Assembly (NCBI RefSeq): GCF_000372725.1
Contig: NW_005200659.1
Location: 79,947-143,946, forward strand
DNA: 64,000 nucleotides
From: Emiliania huxleyi CCMP1516
Taxonomy: Eukaryota; Haptophyta; Isochrysidales; Noelaerhabdaceae
Direction of reading: 5' to 3'
Below, one piece after another: positions 18,124 to 29,425 of this stretch (positions are counted from its first letter, which is position 1; the number at the start of each line of letters is the position of its first letter). The translations under genes and the position numbers were made by a program. Below the pieces are notes generated by a model that saw only the letters and a list, made by a program, of their open reading frames with translations, made no database searches and was not told the DNA's origin.

Positions 18124-20813
18124 ATGGCCCGCACGGAGGCCAACCACATCAAGGCCAACGAGGGCGTCGCGCCGTCGGGCAAGAAGGGCAAGCGGAAGCC
18201 GCTCGCGCCGGCTGGCGCCGACGCCGCCGACCCGCCCGAGAAGAAGAAGAAGCTCAAGAAGCTCAAGGCCGAGCGAGCAGCGTCAGCAGCGGCGGCTTCG
18301 GACGAGGCGGCGGCGGCGGCGTCCGCCGCGGCGGCGGCGGACTCGGACGCGGTCCAGGCCGAGGCGGCTGCCGCCGAGGCGGAGGAGCCGGCGTCCTCTT
18401 TCCTCGGCGTGCGCTTCGACTCGCTCAAGCTGCTCGATGAGACGCAGAGCGCGCTGCGCGACATGGGTTTCGAAACGCTCACCGAGATCCAGGCGCGCTC
18501 CATCCCGCCGCTGCTGCGCGGGCTCGACGTGCTCGCGCAGGCAAAGACCGGCTCCGGAAAGACGCTCTCCTTTTTGATCCCGGCGGTGGAGCTGCTGGCG
18601 CGCGCGCGCTGGCTGCCGCGGAACGGGACCGGGATGGTCTGCATCTCGCCGACGCGCGAGCTCGCCCTCCAGATCTACGGCGTGCTGCGCGAGCTGTGCG
18701 CACACCACCGCCAGACGCACGGGCTGGTGATTGGCGGTGCAACACAGCCGGCGCAGAGACGCACGGCAGCCGACCCCTCCTGCTCACGCCTCCCTCCGTG
18801 TGTCGACGTCGGCAGGCGCCAACCGGAGGGCGGAGGCGGAGAAGCTGGCCAAGGGCGTGTGCCACCTCGTCGCGACGCCGGGCCGCTTCCTCGACCACCT
18901 CAGCGGCACCAAGGGCTTTGTGGTGACCAACCTGCAGATGCTCGTCATCGACGAGGTGGACCGCACCCCCGAGCCGGGCGCCGAAGGGTGCGGGCAGCGT
19001 CGCCTCACGGCTCTGCGTGTGCGCAGGCGGACCGCATCCTCGAGATTGGCTTCGAGGAGGACATGCGCGCCATCATCAAGCTGCTGCCGACGCAGGGGCG
19101 GCAGACAGCACTCTTCTCGGCGACGCAGACCAAGAACGTCGCCGACCTCGCGCGGCTCGCCATCCAAAACAAGCCGGTCTACGTGGAGGCCCTCCCGCCC
19201 CCCGTTATCGCGCGCGCGCTCTCCCTCTTCCTCTTCCCCCCTCTCTCTCGCTCTCGCTCTCTCTCTCCCTCTCTCCCTCTCTCCCTCTCTCGCCGACAGC
19301 GACCGCACGCTGTGGCGTCCGCCGAGGGTCGGCCCCATCCCTTGCGCAGGCGCAGTCCAAGCAAGACCACGCCACCGTCGCCACCCTCGAGCAAGGCGCC
19401 ACCGCGCTTGTCCCGCTGCCGCTCCAACCCGCCGCCCCGCATACCGCCCCCGCCTTTCGAGGATGCGTATCTGCGTTATTTTCTCGAACCGGGGCTGCGT
19501 CGGCCACGGCCTGCGCCACGGATGTGGAAGACAAACGCTGAGAATCGCGCGGGAGCCCCCCCCTGCCCCCCCTTTTGTTGCGCCCCTACGCCCTGGCTGC
19601 CGATACGCGCCCCCGCGGCCGCCAACTCTCACCTCCGCGCCGCTCGAACAACCTTAGGCTTCGTCGTCTGCGAGTCTGCGAAACGTGCGAGCGCCACGTC
19701 GCGCCCGCCCCTGCCCTGGCGTGCCTTCGTCCGACAGCGCACCGCGCCTGCCTCCAGGCTTCCTGCTGCTCTTCACCTTTTTGAAGAAGAATCTCAAGAA
19801 GAAGGTCATCGTCTTCTTCTCCTCCTGTGCGCCCCGCCGCGCCGGAGCGCACCGAGTGCGGTGCGCAGCGCGCTGAGGGGCGAATGCTGCGGCGCCGTAG
19901 GCAACTCGGTCAAGTACCACGCGGAGCTCTTCAACTACATCGACCTGCCCGTGCTCGACCTGCACGGTGACCAGAAGCAAAACAAGCGGACGGCAACCTT
20001 CTTCGAGTTTTGCTCGGCCGAGAGCGGTGCGCCGCGCTGGCGTTTCCCCCCCCCCCCCCCTCTCCACCGCGGCACCGGCGTCGGCCTGAAATTACAGGCA
20101 TCCTCTTCTCGACGGACGTCGCGGCGCGTGGGCTAGACATCCCGGCGGTGGATTGGCGCGCGCACAGAGGAGGGGTCGGAGGGGGTTGGGACAGAGCTCG
20201 TCACTCCCGCGCGCTGCGGCGACTCGTAGGATTGTGCAGTACGACCCGCCCGACGAGCCAAAGGCGTACATCCACCGCGTCGGCCGTACGGCGCGCGCGG
20301 GCGGCCAGGGCCGTGCGCTGCTCTTCCTGTTGCCGCAGGTCTGCCGGCGCCCCCCCGCCACTTGCTCCGCGGCTCCCTGGCCCAGGCTGTGTACCGCCAT
20401 CCACCGTGTGTCCGCGCCCGCAGGAGATGGCCTTCCTCAAGTACCTCAAGCAGGCCAACGTGCCGGTCAGCGAGTTTGAGTTCCCGGCGTCCAAGCTCGC
20501 AAACGTCGAGGCGCAGCTCCAGAAGCTCGTCGCCAAGAACTACTACCTGCACAAGTCGGCGCGCGACGCGTACCGCTCCTACATCCACTCGTACAACTCG
20601 CACTCCTTCAAGGACGTGTTTGACGTCTACGCGCTCGACCTCGCCGGCGTCGCAAAGTCATTTGGCTTCGAGAACCCGCCGAAGGTGACGCTGATGCTTA
20701 AGGCCAACCCCAAGGAGCCGCAGCGGCGCAAGGGCAAGGCCGGCCGCTTCTCGGAGGACAACCCCTACGGGTCGCGGCCAAAGCAGGAAGACCGGCGGCA
20801 ATTCTCGCGGTAG
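18124..20813 (+). CDS. DDX18: DEAD-box RNA helicase DDX18/Has1 (60S ribosome biogenesis)
   Basis: About ten exons. Exon 1 (18124-18736) has a Lys/Ala-rich nucleolar-type N terminus, the Q-motif region ([14 protein letters not shown]), motif I AKTGSGKT and [13 protein letters not shown]. Exon 2 (18816-18955) carries [10 protein letters not shown] and LVIDE; exon 3 starts at 19027 with [13 protein letters not shown], so the DEAD box is split by a GT-AG intron. [16 protein letters not shown] (motif III), [76 protein letters not shown] and [11 protein letters not shown] follow in separate exons, then the Has1 C terminus ([33 protein letters not shown]). At least three introns are GC-AG (before [10 protein letters not shown], before FVVCESAKR, before IVQYDPP). 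ATP-dependent rRNA helicase in the nucleolus. Confidence 0.95.
18956..19026 (+). other. 71-bp intron flanked by imperfect 21-bp direct repeat
   Basis: The sequence at 18953-18973 (GAGGTGGACCGCACCCCCGA...) recurs at 19024-19044 (CAGGCGGACCGCATCCTCGA...) with 17 of 21 matches. The second copy is true exon (ADRILE); the first is the start of the intron. Confidence 0.7.
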
Positions 20814-21409
20814 CGTGGGTCATGTTGTGCGCTCCTCTGGTAGGGTGGGTGTACGAGAGATGTCGAGGGAGTAAAACGTACTCGCCGTTGAAGACCGACG
20901 ACTGCACACGTGCCACACCCACAGCCGTCGCGCTACGGCTTAGTAGTCGACGGGTCGGCTAGAGTGTAGCCGTAAAGCCGTATATATACTTACTCTGGCC
21001 TAGTGCTTAGATAAGGACCAGGGCCGAGCGTTTTTGATCTCTCGGTCAGTGGGCGCCCGCCCGCCGCCTCTGAGGGGGTTGGGCCCCCTAGTCTGAAAAC
21101 AAAAACAAACTCGAAAACAGCCAAAATCAGCCTGCGAGAGAGGCACTGCGCGCCGCTGAGACCTTAATGTGGGGGATGTGTGCCGACACCAATACTGATT
21201 AAAACCTGGAAATCCTTGTTCAAAGCCGACCCTAAGCGCCATCCTTCCTGCTCCCACCTGATGCTGCTTCCCCGCGCCGCCTCCTTGGCCCCCTTGGGCG
21301 TATTTTCTACTCCCAGTGGGGGGCCTGGGCCCCCGGGCCACCTCTTGCTTTTTGTTTTCTGTTTTTCAAAACGCCCGCCCGCCCGCCACACCGAGGCGGC
21401 TCGGCCCAG
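20814..21409. other. Intergenic spacer before the copia cluster
   Basis: No gene. At 20886-20904 is a short stretch (GTTGAAGACCGACGACTGC) nearly equal to the start of the LTRs further right, perhaps a relic. 21076-21130 and 21340-21370 are A-rich and T-rich stretches in otherwise GC-rich DNA. Confidence 0.4.
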
Positions 21410-21698
21410 GTCGCGGGCGACATGTTCCGCGCGGTGAATAACATCGACGTGCCCAAGACGGTCCCGCTCGTCCTCTCGTACACGTGCATCATGCTCGCCA
21501 TGTACGTGGCGCGCATGGACGCGATGCAGGCACACGCGCTTGTCGGGCATGTCAAGGTCGTCGACGCGTACGACACGACCGCCGGTGTGAACATGCCGGG
21601 ATCGTACGCCGCTGGCGTCGACTCCAAGGCGGGCATGAACATGTTCCCGACGCCCGACTTCTTCCCTCACGGGTGGCGCGAGCCCGAGAAGCCCATCT
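21410..21698 (+). pseudogene. Copia polyprotein fragment (gag-protease region)
   Basis: Reads VAGDMFRAVNNIDVPKTVPL through FPHGWREPEKPI in the same frame as the polyprotein at 34886-37880, then is cut by an LTR at 21699. A truncated remnant used as an insertion site. Confidence 0.85.
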
Positions 21699-21985
21699 TG
21701 TTGAAGACCGACGACCGCGCAGCCGTCTAGTCTACGGCCACACACACACACACATAGTGTCCTTACCACCCCTGGACTGCATCTGCGCAGTTTCGTACCG
21801 CTGCGGCGCGGTTTTGCAAAAACCGTTCTGCAGCGGCGCGGTTTTGCCCTTCACCCGCAGCCTGGATTGATAGTCATTGTGGGTGTGGGGGCCGCGGGCC
21901 AGGACTTTTGTTTGAACAAAGTTTTGACAGTACATTTCTGTCGGGCCTTGGAACAGCTTGTGAGTGGTCACTGAAGACCTTCACA
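21699..21985 (+). repeat. Copia LTR 1
   Basis: Begins TGTTGAAGACC and ends GACCTTCACA, i.e. TG...CA with short imperfect inverted ends (TGTTGAAG/CTTCACA). It contains an (AC)n run and a pair of GCGGCGCGGTTTTGC repeats. It is followed after two bases by a TGG-starting primer-binding-site candidate (TGGTGGCGGCGGGGCAACG). Confidence 0.9.
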
Positions 21986-22091
21986 GTTGGTGGCGGCGGG
22001 GCAACGATCCCCGGGACATTACGACAACATGTCGTCGACGGACAAGCTGGTGATTCTTCAGATCCTCAGCCTCGATGCGAGGATGGGGGGC
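21986..22091 (+). mobile_element. Collapsed internal region of miniature LTR element 1
   Basis: Holds the primer-binding site, the leader and the first codons of gag (ATGTCGTCGACGGACAAGCT), then jumps to the 3' end of the element including the polypurine tract GAGGATGGGGGGC beside the next LTR. The same junction is present at 23255-23360. Confidence 0.85.
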
Positions 22092-22374
22092 TGTTGAAGA
22101 CCGACGACCGCGCAGCCGTCTAGTCTACGGCCACACACACACACACATAGTGTCCTTACCACCCCTGGACTGCATCTGCGCAGTTTCGTACCGCTGCGGC
22201 GCGGTTTTGCAAAAACCGTTCTGCAGCGGCGCGGTTTTGCCCTTCACCCGCAGCCTGGATTGATAGTCATTGTGGGTGTGGGGGCCGCGGGCCAGGACTT
22301 TTGTTTGAACAAAGTTTTGACAGTACATTTCTGTCGGGCCTTGGAACAGCTTGTGAGTGGTCACTGAAGACCTT
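22092..22374 (+). repeat. Copia LTR 2 (lacks last bases)
   Basis: Same sequence as LTR 1 but ends at GACCTT, then passes into unrelated sequence (22375-22521, with a short AGTAGGAGGCCC tandem). Confidence 0.9.
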
Positions 22375-22521
22375 AGCGCAACCAGTAGGAGGCCCAGTAG
22401 GAGGCCCGCGCCTGCCCCCGTGCCGCCGGGTGCAACCTGTCCTATACGAGAGAGGAATCCCTGGGACCCTGTCGTGTGGGTGAACCCTGCCCAGCCCCCC
22501 TCCGTGTCGCGATGCGCTCCC

Positions 22522-22969
22522 GCGCACGGCGAAGGTGGCGTTGGCGATGGTGGCCGCGTACACCCAGGCGCAGCCCCAGTACTGGTAGAGCTGGGCGGCG
22601 CCATGCCCCCCTGCGCGCGCCATCATCTCCCGCACGATCCTGCCGCAGGTAGCGTTCGCACGCTCGCACGCCCCATTCTGCCACGGCTCGTAGGGGCAGC
22701 TGTTGCGGAGGGTGATGCCGTACTTGAGGCAGAGCTCGCGCACGGCGCTGGAGTTGAGGACGACCTCGTTGTCGCAGAACGCAACTCCTCCGCGGAGCGT
22801 GTGGCCGTCCTTTCCCTCGTTCTCGGCGAAGTACTTGCGCAGGTAGGCAGGCGTCTGGCCCTTGGTCTGCAGGATGTACGGCGTGATGGTGCTGGTGTGC
22901 TCGTCGACGACCATGAGTGCGTAGCGGTGCCCATCGACGCCTACCACACCCTTGGGCGACCAGAGGTCG
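22522..22969 (-). pseudogene. Copia integrase fragment, inverted
   Basis: The minus strand reads DLWSPKGVVGVDGHRYALMV, VAFCDNEVVLNSSAVREL and CPYEPWQNGACERANAT, the middle of the integrase core. Truncated at both ends, by LTR 3 on one side. Confidence 0.85.
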
Positions 22970-23254
22970 TGTTGAAGACCGACGACCGCGCAGCCGTCTA
23001 GTCGACGGCCACACACACACACATAGTGTCCTTACCACCCCTGGACTGCATCTGCGCAGTTTCGTACCGCTGCGGCGCGGTTTTGCAAAAACCGTTCTGC
23101 AGCGGCGCGGTTTTGCCCTTCACCCGCAGCCTGGATTGATAGTCATTGTGGGTGTGGGGGCCGCGGGCCAGGACTTTTGTTTGAACAAAGTTTTGACAGT
23201 ACATTTCTGTCGGGCCTTGGAACAGCTTGTGAGTGGTCACTGAAGACCTTCACA
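22970..23254 (+). repeat. Copia LTR 3
   Basis: Full-length LTR, TG...CA, near-identical to LTR 1. Confidence 0.9.
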
Positions 23255-23360
23255 GTTGGTGGCGGCGGGGCAACGATCCCCGGGACATTACGACAACATG
23301 TCGTCGACGGACAAGCTGGTGATTCTTCAGATCCTCAGCCTCGATGCGAGGATGGGGGGC
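23255..23360 (+). mobile_element. Collapsed internal region of miniature LTR element 2
   Basis: Same primer-binding site, same gag start, same deletion junction and same polypurine tract as 21986-22091, so both descend from one deleted ancestor. Confidence 0.85.
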
Positions 23361-23525
23361 TGTTGAAGACCGACGACCGCGCAGCCGTCTAGTCTACGGC
23401 CACACACACACACACATAGTGTCCTTACCACCCCTGGACTGCATCTGCGCAGTTTCGTACCGCTGCGGCGCGGTTTTGCAAAAACCGTTCTGCAGCGGCG
23501 CGGTTTTGCCCTTCACCCGCAGCCT
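23361..23525 (+). repeat. Copia LTR 4, 3' truncated
   Basis: Matches LTR 1 to CACCCGCAGCC, then joins integrase coding sequence at 23526 with no TG/CA boundary. Confidence 0.9.
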
Positions 23526-24592
23526 TGGCACCTTCTGGCGGCACGCCCTGTGCATCTCCGGCGACGCGCTAAAGGACCTCAGCAAGATCGCGGACGGCGT
23601 GCCAGACCTCTCCAAGATGGACCGCAACGAGGGCCTCGACGACGCCGCGCTGCAGGCGAACGCCAAGTACCACGCGCGGCGCAGCACCGGCCGGCCACTG
23701 GCCACTCGCTTCGGGGGCTCGTCGCACTACGACCTCTGGTCGCCCAAGGGTGTGGTAGGCGTCGATGGGCACCGCTACGCACTCATGGTCGTCGACGAGC
23801 ACACCAGCACCATCACGCCGTACATCCTGCAGACCAAGGGCCAGACGCCTGCCTACCTGCGCAAGTACTTCGCCGAGAACGAGGGAAAGGACGGCCACAC
23901 GTTCCGCGGAGGGGTTGCGTTCTGCGACAACGAGGTCGTCCTCAACTCCAGCGCCGTGCGCGAGCTCTGCCTCAAGTACGGCATCACCCTCCGCAACAGC
24001 TGCCCCTACGAGCCGTGGCAGAATGGGGCGTGCGAGCGTGCGAACGCTACCTGCGGCAGGATCGTGCGGGAGATGATGGCGCGCGCAGGGGGGCATGGCG
24101 CCACCCAGCTCTACCAGTACTGGGGCTACGCCTGGGTGTACGCGGCCACCATCGCCAACGCCACCTTCGCCGTGCGCGACACCGGCAAGTCAGCGTACGA
24201 GCTCAAGACCGGGCAGCGCCCCAAGATGAACATGTTCTACCCGTGGGCGTGCAAGATGATCGTCAAGTCGCCCCCCCACCTTGTGGCGAACGGTGTCTCA
24301 CCCACGGGCGAGATGGCGGCCTTCCTCGGCATCTCGCGCACTTCGCCCGGCTGGAAGTACGTCATCACCGAGGGTCCGCGCAAGGGGCACATCGGCACCA
24401 CCACGCAGGCGACCTTCAGCGTCAACGAGCTCTGGAACGGCATCGAGTACCGTGCTCCTACCTCCGACCTCACCCCGACGGACATCGAGGGCGCGTGGCC
24501 GGAGCTTGTGACCGCGGACGAGATGCCCGACGAGTCGGACAAGGCTACGCTCGACAACAACGTAACCCGCGGCGACTCCGTCTTCCTCCCCA
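23526..24592 (+). pseudogene. Copia integrase fragment with intact core motifs
   Basis: Starts at GTFWRHALCISGDALKDLSK and runs open through the integrase core (SHYDLWSPKGVVGVDGHRYA; FCDNEVVLN; PWQNGACERANAT) and its C-terminal part to TRGDSVFLP, where a TIR element interrupts it. The same protein continues at 26276. Confidence 0.85.
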
Positions 24593-26275
24593 CACTGTGT
24601 GCTCTACGCAGTGGCTGAAAAGTTAATCAATTGTTTTTTTAGCCCCTACGCCCTCGGGACGCGCACCGCGCTACTGCTCCCGGGCCAGGGGTGTAAGGGA
24701 ACACACTAGGGCACACCAGGGCCGGTCTAGCCAGCCCTATCCCGCCCACAGCCTTCGAAAACGCACAAAAATCGCACCGCCGGAGCCGCGGCGAATCGCC
24801 GCTGGAGGCCGCGTGTCGCGCCACCGACGGCCGCACGTCGAACCCCCGGCTCCGCGCCGCTGCTCCACCGCGCCGGCCATCCAGCGCGCACCCCCCAAGC
24901 TGCTGGTGCCCTCTTAAAGGGCCACAAAGCCTCGAAAGGAGCCGTCGACCGTCACCTAACAGAGGGGTGTCGGCCCCGGGCTCGCCGCTCTTGCGAGCGG
25001 TCGGCGGCGTCTAGGGCGGAGCCAGCGGTAGTAGCGGTGGTGCCGGCGTGTGCCGTGACGGAGGGGGTGGCGGCGGGGCGCGGACGGCGGGGTGCGGCGG
25101 CCGAGGCTCGAGCGGGGGGGGCGGCAGCGGTGGCACCATCGTCGGCGGAAGTTCGACCTGGCGGGTGAGAGGTGGGAGGCGCCGAGGGCGGAACCGCTGC
25201 GGACGCGGCGAGGTCGGAGGCGCAGAGGCCGAGGCGGCACGGGCGGCGGCGCCGACGGCACTGCAGCGCCGGTGCAGCGCCGGAGAGGGCGGCTGAGGTG
25301 GCGCGGACGGCGGTGGCGAGAAGGCGGGCGGAAGCTTAGACGGGTGGTGGTGGAGGAGGAGGCGGCAAAATCACGGGCGAAGCGCCGAGGGGGGCGGCGG
25401 AGGCGGTGCACCAGCGGTGGGGAGGGTAGCTACGGCGGCGGGGTAGCGGCCAGCATCGCCAGGGGGGGCGGGAGGTGCCGCGGGTGCCGCACGGGCGGCG
25501 GCGGCCGTGCCGGTGATGGCGCCTGGTAAAGGGGAGGCGGGTCTGAGAGGCGGACGCGCGGGCGGGAGAGGTGAGTGAGACCACGCACGCGGCTGCGGTC
25601 GCGTCGCGCCGTGCGGGAGGGGCGCCGGCGCAACCACGGCGGCAGCCGAGGCGGCTCATCGCGCCGTACAGAGGCTCCGGGGAGGCGCGCGGTGCGGCGG
25701 CGCACCGGTGGATCGCCGCGGCAAAGTGTAGCCGAGGCGGGGCGGCAAGCGCCCGAGCCGGCCGTTGGGGCGGCGCCGACGCCGCCCAGGATGCCGTGGG
25801 CCGATGGTGCGGAGAAGCGGCCGCTCCCCCTCTCGGGGCGGCCGCAAAACCTGTGCAGCAGCAGCACGCCGAGAACGCGCCTGCGGGGGTGAGGTGCCTA
25901 ATGTGAGATTGCGGCCGCCGCCGCGGTTACTTTCTCCCTCCAAAGTGCATGTGCCTTGGGAAGGGGGTGCAAGCACACCTCCGCTACTCGGAATATAGGG
26001 TCATGCGACTCGATCGCGAGCGAGCGCGGGTAGACGGTGGCGTCCGCAAAGCGACGGCTCGCGCGCGACCGCGGGCTTGCGCGTCGGCCGTGCGCGGGCA
26101 GAGGGCGCGGAGGGGCGAGCGGTGGCGGTCGCTCGCCCGGGCAACCCGCGCGCGGGCGGCGCGCCGCAGCGGGGAGCGCCCAGGGGCGCGGCGCGTGCTG
26201 GCTGCGAGCGGGCGCTTGACATCGTTTTTGAGGAGAGATAGCCCAAAAATATACCCCCGAATAGAGCACACAGTG
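24593..26275. mobile_element. 1.7-kb TIR element inserted in copia pol
   Basis: Starts CACTGTGTGCTCTA and ends with the exact reverse complement TAGAGCACACAGTG. Removing it restores the copia sequence found uninterrupted near 36869. Both flanks carry CCA, which would fit a 3-bp target duplication of a CACTA/EnSpm-like element, but the empty-site paralog has two CCA in a row, so the duplication is not proven. Inside are very GC-rich, Arg/Pro-biased frames on both strands with no domain; no transposase is visible. Confidence 0.75.
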
Positions 26276-26580
26276 CCACCGACAACCACGCCGGGGGGCT
26301 GACCCTCGACGAGGAGGTGGTGATCATGCCAGACCCGGCCAACGACGGCAACGTCAACCCGCCCGCAGCGGGTGCGCCTGCGCCGCGCACCACCCGCAGC
26401 CGCGGCGGCGTCTCGACGGGCGAGTACAACAACATGCTCAACGCCCGCCTCGCCGCCAATGCCACGCCCTTCGGCATCTGGGCGGCTGCGGCGGCCGCAT
26501 CCCCATCGTCGTCTGTCTACCGCAACACCACGGACCAGTGCGTCGCGTACATGTCGAGCGTGGACGGCCAGAAGATGCCC
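26276..26580 (+). pseudogene. Copia pol fragment after TIR insertion
   Basis: Continues the linker between integrase and reverse transcriptase (NAGGLTLDEEVVIMPDPAND-like, then VYRNTTDQCVAYMSSVDGQ). At about 26580 it jumps back to gag sequence. Confidence 0.8.
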
Positions 26581-27732
26581 AGTGCATCGGCGACCTCATC
26601 TGCAAGGGGGTCCCTGTCGCCAAGGTGCTCGAGGAACTCCCCGACCGCATCGACCACGAGACGAAGGTGCGCATGGCCCAGTCCTCGTACAAGAAGGTGT
26701 GCGCCAAGTCCCCCGGCCGCACCCTCCCGCACGACCCCTTCAAGAAGTCGGACTCCACCGCGACCGACCACGAGGAGGTGCGGGCGGCGCTGGCCGACTC
26801 TGTCACCCGCACGTTCGACCCGGACGGCATCGTCGGCGGCTTTGTCGCTGGCGTCGGCACCGACCAGGTCGAGGACACCTTCCCCGACTCCAACCCCACC
26901 GACACGCCCGCCATCCTCAAGGCCAAGACGGCGGCGCGCAATGCGGCGGAGGCACGGGCGCGCGGCGGGCTGTGGGTCAAGTTCACCTCGTTCGTCACCG
27001 CGCTGCCTCGCCCGTACATCGGCGCTTCCATCCTACTCGTCCTGCTCGCGTGCCTCATCCCGGTCTACATGGGCTCGCCTGCCTCGATCGGCACGCCTGT
27101 GGCCGACGCCGTGGACGAGCCCTCGAACATGGGCGTGATGGTCGAGTCCGTCACCGCACTACCCCTCGAGCTGTCCACCGGGCCGGCGACTGGCTCAGGT
27201 GGCGGAGCAGAGTACGCCATCGAGGAGGACCCGCTCCAGCCAATCTACCGCAAGGTCGCGGGCGACATGTTCCGCGCGGTGAATGACATCGACGTGCCCA
27301 AGACGGTCCCGCTCGTCCTCTCGTACACGTGCATCATGCTCGCCATGTACGTGGCGCGCATGGACGCGATGCAGGCACACGCGCTTGTCGGGCATGTCAA
27401 GGTCGTCGACGCGTACGACACGACCGCCGGTGTGAACATGCCGGGATCGTATGCCGCTGGCGTCGACTCCAAGGCGGGCATGAACATGTTCCCGACGCCC
27501 GACTACTTCCCTCACGGGTGGCGCGAGCCCGAGAAGCCCATCTACATCCGCTGCGCAAACAACGACTACCTCAAGGCGAAGGGCGTCGGCACCGCGTACG
27601 CCTTCGCGCTGGCTGACCCGACCAAGCCGCAGGACACCAAGGTTGTGAACACCGAGTGGGTGAACGCGCTGTACGCGCCCGGACTCGCCATGCCTCTCGT
27701 CAGCGTCAAGGAGTGCAAGGCGCAGAACATCG
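26581..27732 (+). pseudogene. Copia gag C terminus and protease-region fragment
   Basis: Open frame from CIGDLICKGVPVAKVLEELP, just after the zinc knuckle, through a hydrophobic helix (ASILLVLLACLIPVYMG) to KECKAQNIV, where LTR 5 cuts it. The jump at 26580 from pol back into gag marks a template-switch or recombination join. Confidence 0.85.
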
Positions 27733-28017
27733 TGTTGAAGACCGACGACCGCGCAGCCGTCTAGTCTACGGCCACACACACACACATAGTGTCCTTACCA
27801 CTCAGGGACTGCACCTGCGCAGTTTCGTACCGCTGCGGCGCGGTTTTGCAAAAACCGTTCTGCAGCGGCGCGGTTTTGCCCTTCACCCGCAGCCTGGATT
27901 GATAGTCATTGTGGGTGTGGGGGCCGCGGGCCAGGACTTTTGTTTGAACAAAGTTTTGACAGTACATTTCTGTCGGGCCTTGGAACAGCTTGTGAGTGGT
28001 CACTGAAGACCTTCACA
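27733..28017 (+). repeat. Copia LTR 5 (5' LTR of E1)
   Basis: Full-length TG...CA LTR, followed by gt and the primer-binding-site candidate TGGTAGCGGCGGGGCAACG. Confidence 0.9.
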
Positions 28018-28060
28018 GTTGGTAGCGGCGGGGCAACGATCCCCGGGACATTACGACAAC

Positions 28061-29425
28061 ATGTCGTCGACGGACAAGCTGGTGATTCCGGCCTACAAAC
28101 AGGGCTCCGAGCGGGAGTTCAACGAGTGGTTCCGCAACCTGCGGACCGCGGCGAAGCAACACAAGTACCTCCTCGACATCATCGAGGTGGGCACCATCCG
28201 GCCGGGCGCGGAGCGCGAGGCCGAGGCGGTCGCGCTGCACGTGCGCTACAAGAACGTCGGCAATGCGGACGGCCTCATCCCGGCCAAGGTCGACAAGTTC
28301 TTCGAGGACCTGTCGAAGACTCTGTCGCGCCAACTCTACGGTGCGCTGCAGAACGCCGTCAAGGACGACGACACGCTGGCCGAGATGTTGGCGGACGAGG
28401 ACGCCGACCACTACGACGACATCAAGAAGGGCATCGCGGCGATCAAGTCGCTCATCGAGTCGGAGGACACGAACTCCAAGAACGTGCGCACGAAGGCGCT
28501 GCGCGCGGATCTCGAGAAGGCGTACTCCCCCGACGCTCTCAAGGACCTCACGTCCGCGAGCCTCGCCAAGTTCAAGACGGGCATCGAGCTGGCGAACAAG
28601 TTCCTCAAGGGCTCCCAGTGGCACCTCCCCGACGAGGTGATCGAGGAATACATCCTCGACGCGATCGCCGCCAAGGGGGCCACGCTCGGCGCAAACATGC
28701 GCGTGCAGATCGGCATGCAGCGCCAACTCGCCGCGCAATCGGGCAAGGCGTACGGCCTCAAGGCGTCCACGCTCGCGATGCAGGGCATCCTCGACCAAGA
28801 CAACGCGGACCGCGCCAACGAGGCCAAGGCGGCTGCGCAGGCGGCGTTCGAGGCGGAGATTGCCTCGCAAGGCGTGCTCAAGGAGAAGCTCGCGGCCGCC
28901 GAGTCCCAGGTCGCCGCTCTCCAGGCGCAGATCAAGTCCGACAAGGGCGGCGGGGACCGCGGCGGCCGCGCAGCCGCTGGGCGCAAGCCGTGCCCCCACT
29001 GCAATGGGTTGCACGGTGGCAAGTGCATCGGCGACCTCATCTGCAAGGGGGTCCCTGTCGCCAAGGTGCTCGAGGAACTCCCCGACCGCATCGACCACGA
29101 GACGAAGGTGCGCATGGCCCAGTCCTCGTACAAGAAGGTGTGCGCCAAGTCCCCCGGCCGCACCCTCCCGCACGACCCCTTCAAGAAGTCGGACTCCACC
29201 GCGACCGACCACGAGGAGGTGCGGGCGGCGCTGGCCGACTCTGTCACCCGCACGTTCGACCCGGACGGCATCGTCGGCGGCTTTGTCGCTGGCGTCGACA
29301 CCGACCAGGTCGAGGACACCTTCCCCGACTCCAACCCCACCGACACGCCCGCCATCCTCAAGGCCAAGACGGCGGCGCGCAATGCGGCGGAGGCACGGGC
29401 GCGCGGCGGGCTGTGGGTCAAGTTC
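28061..29425 (+). CDS. Copia gag (E1), interrupted
   Basis: Starts MSSTDKLVIPAYKQGSEREF, a helical capsid region with FNEWFRNLRTAAKQHKYLLD, a coiled segment (EAKAAAQAAFEAEIASQGV; KEKLAAAESQVAALQAQIK) and a zinc knuckle CPHCNGLHGGKC, shorter than canonical CX2CX4HX4C. It ends at LWVKF where element E2 is inserted; the same reading frame resumes with TSFVTALPRPYIG at 34886. Non-functional as it stands unless E2 is removed. Confidence 0.9.

Noticed and set aside
18946-18966. DDX18 motif II apparently DEVD instead of DEAD
   Set aside because: The GTG of GAGGTGGACC is the intron donor. Splicing to GCGGACCGC at 19027 gives the normal IDEADRIL; the DEVDR reading is the duplicated decoy at the start of the intron.
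21699-23525. Regular repeats suggestive of a CRISPR array
   Set aside because: The units are 285-bp LTRs with TG/CA ends, primer-binding site and polypurine tract, in a eukaryotic genome.
24956-25892. Arg/Pro-rich open frames inside the 1.7-kb TIR element
   Set aside because: Present on both strands with no domain, and in a region of extreme GC content; no transposase motif.
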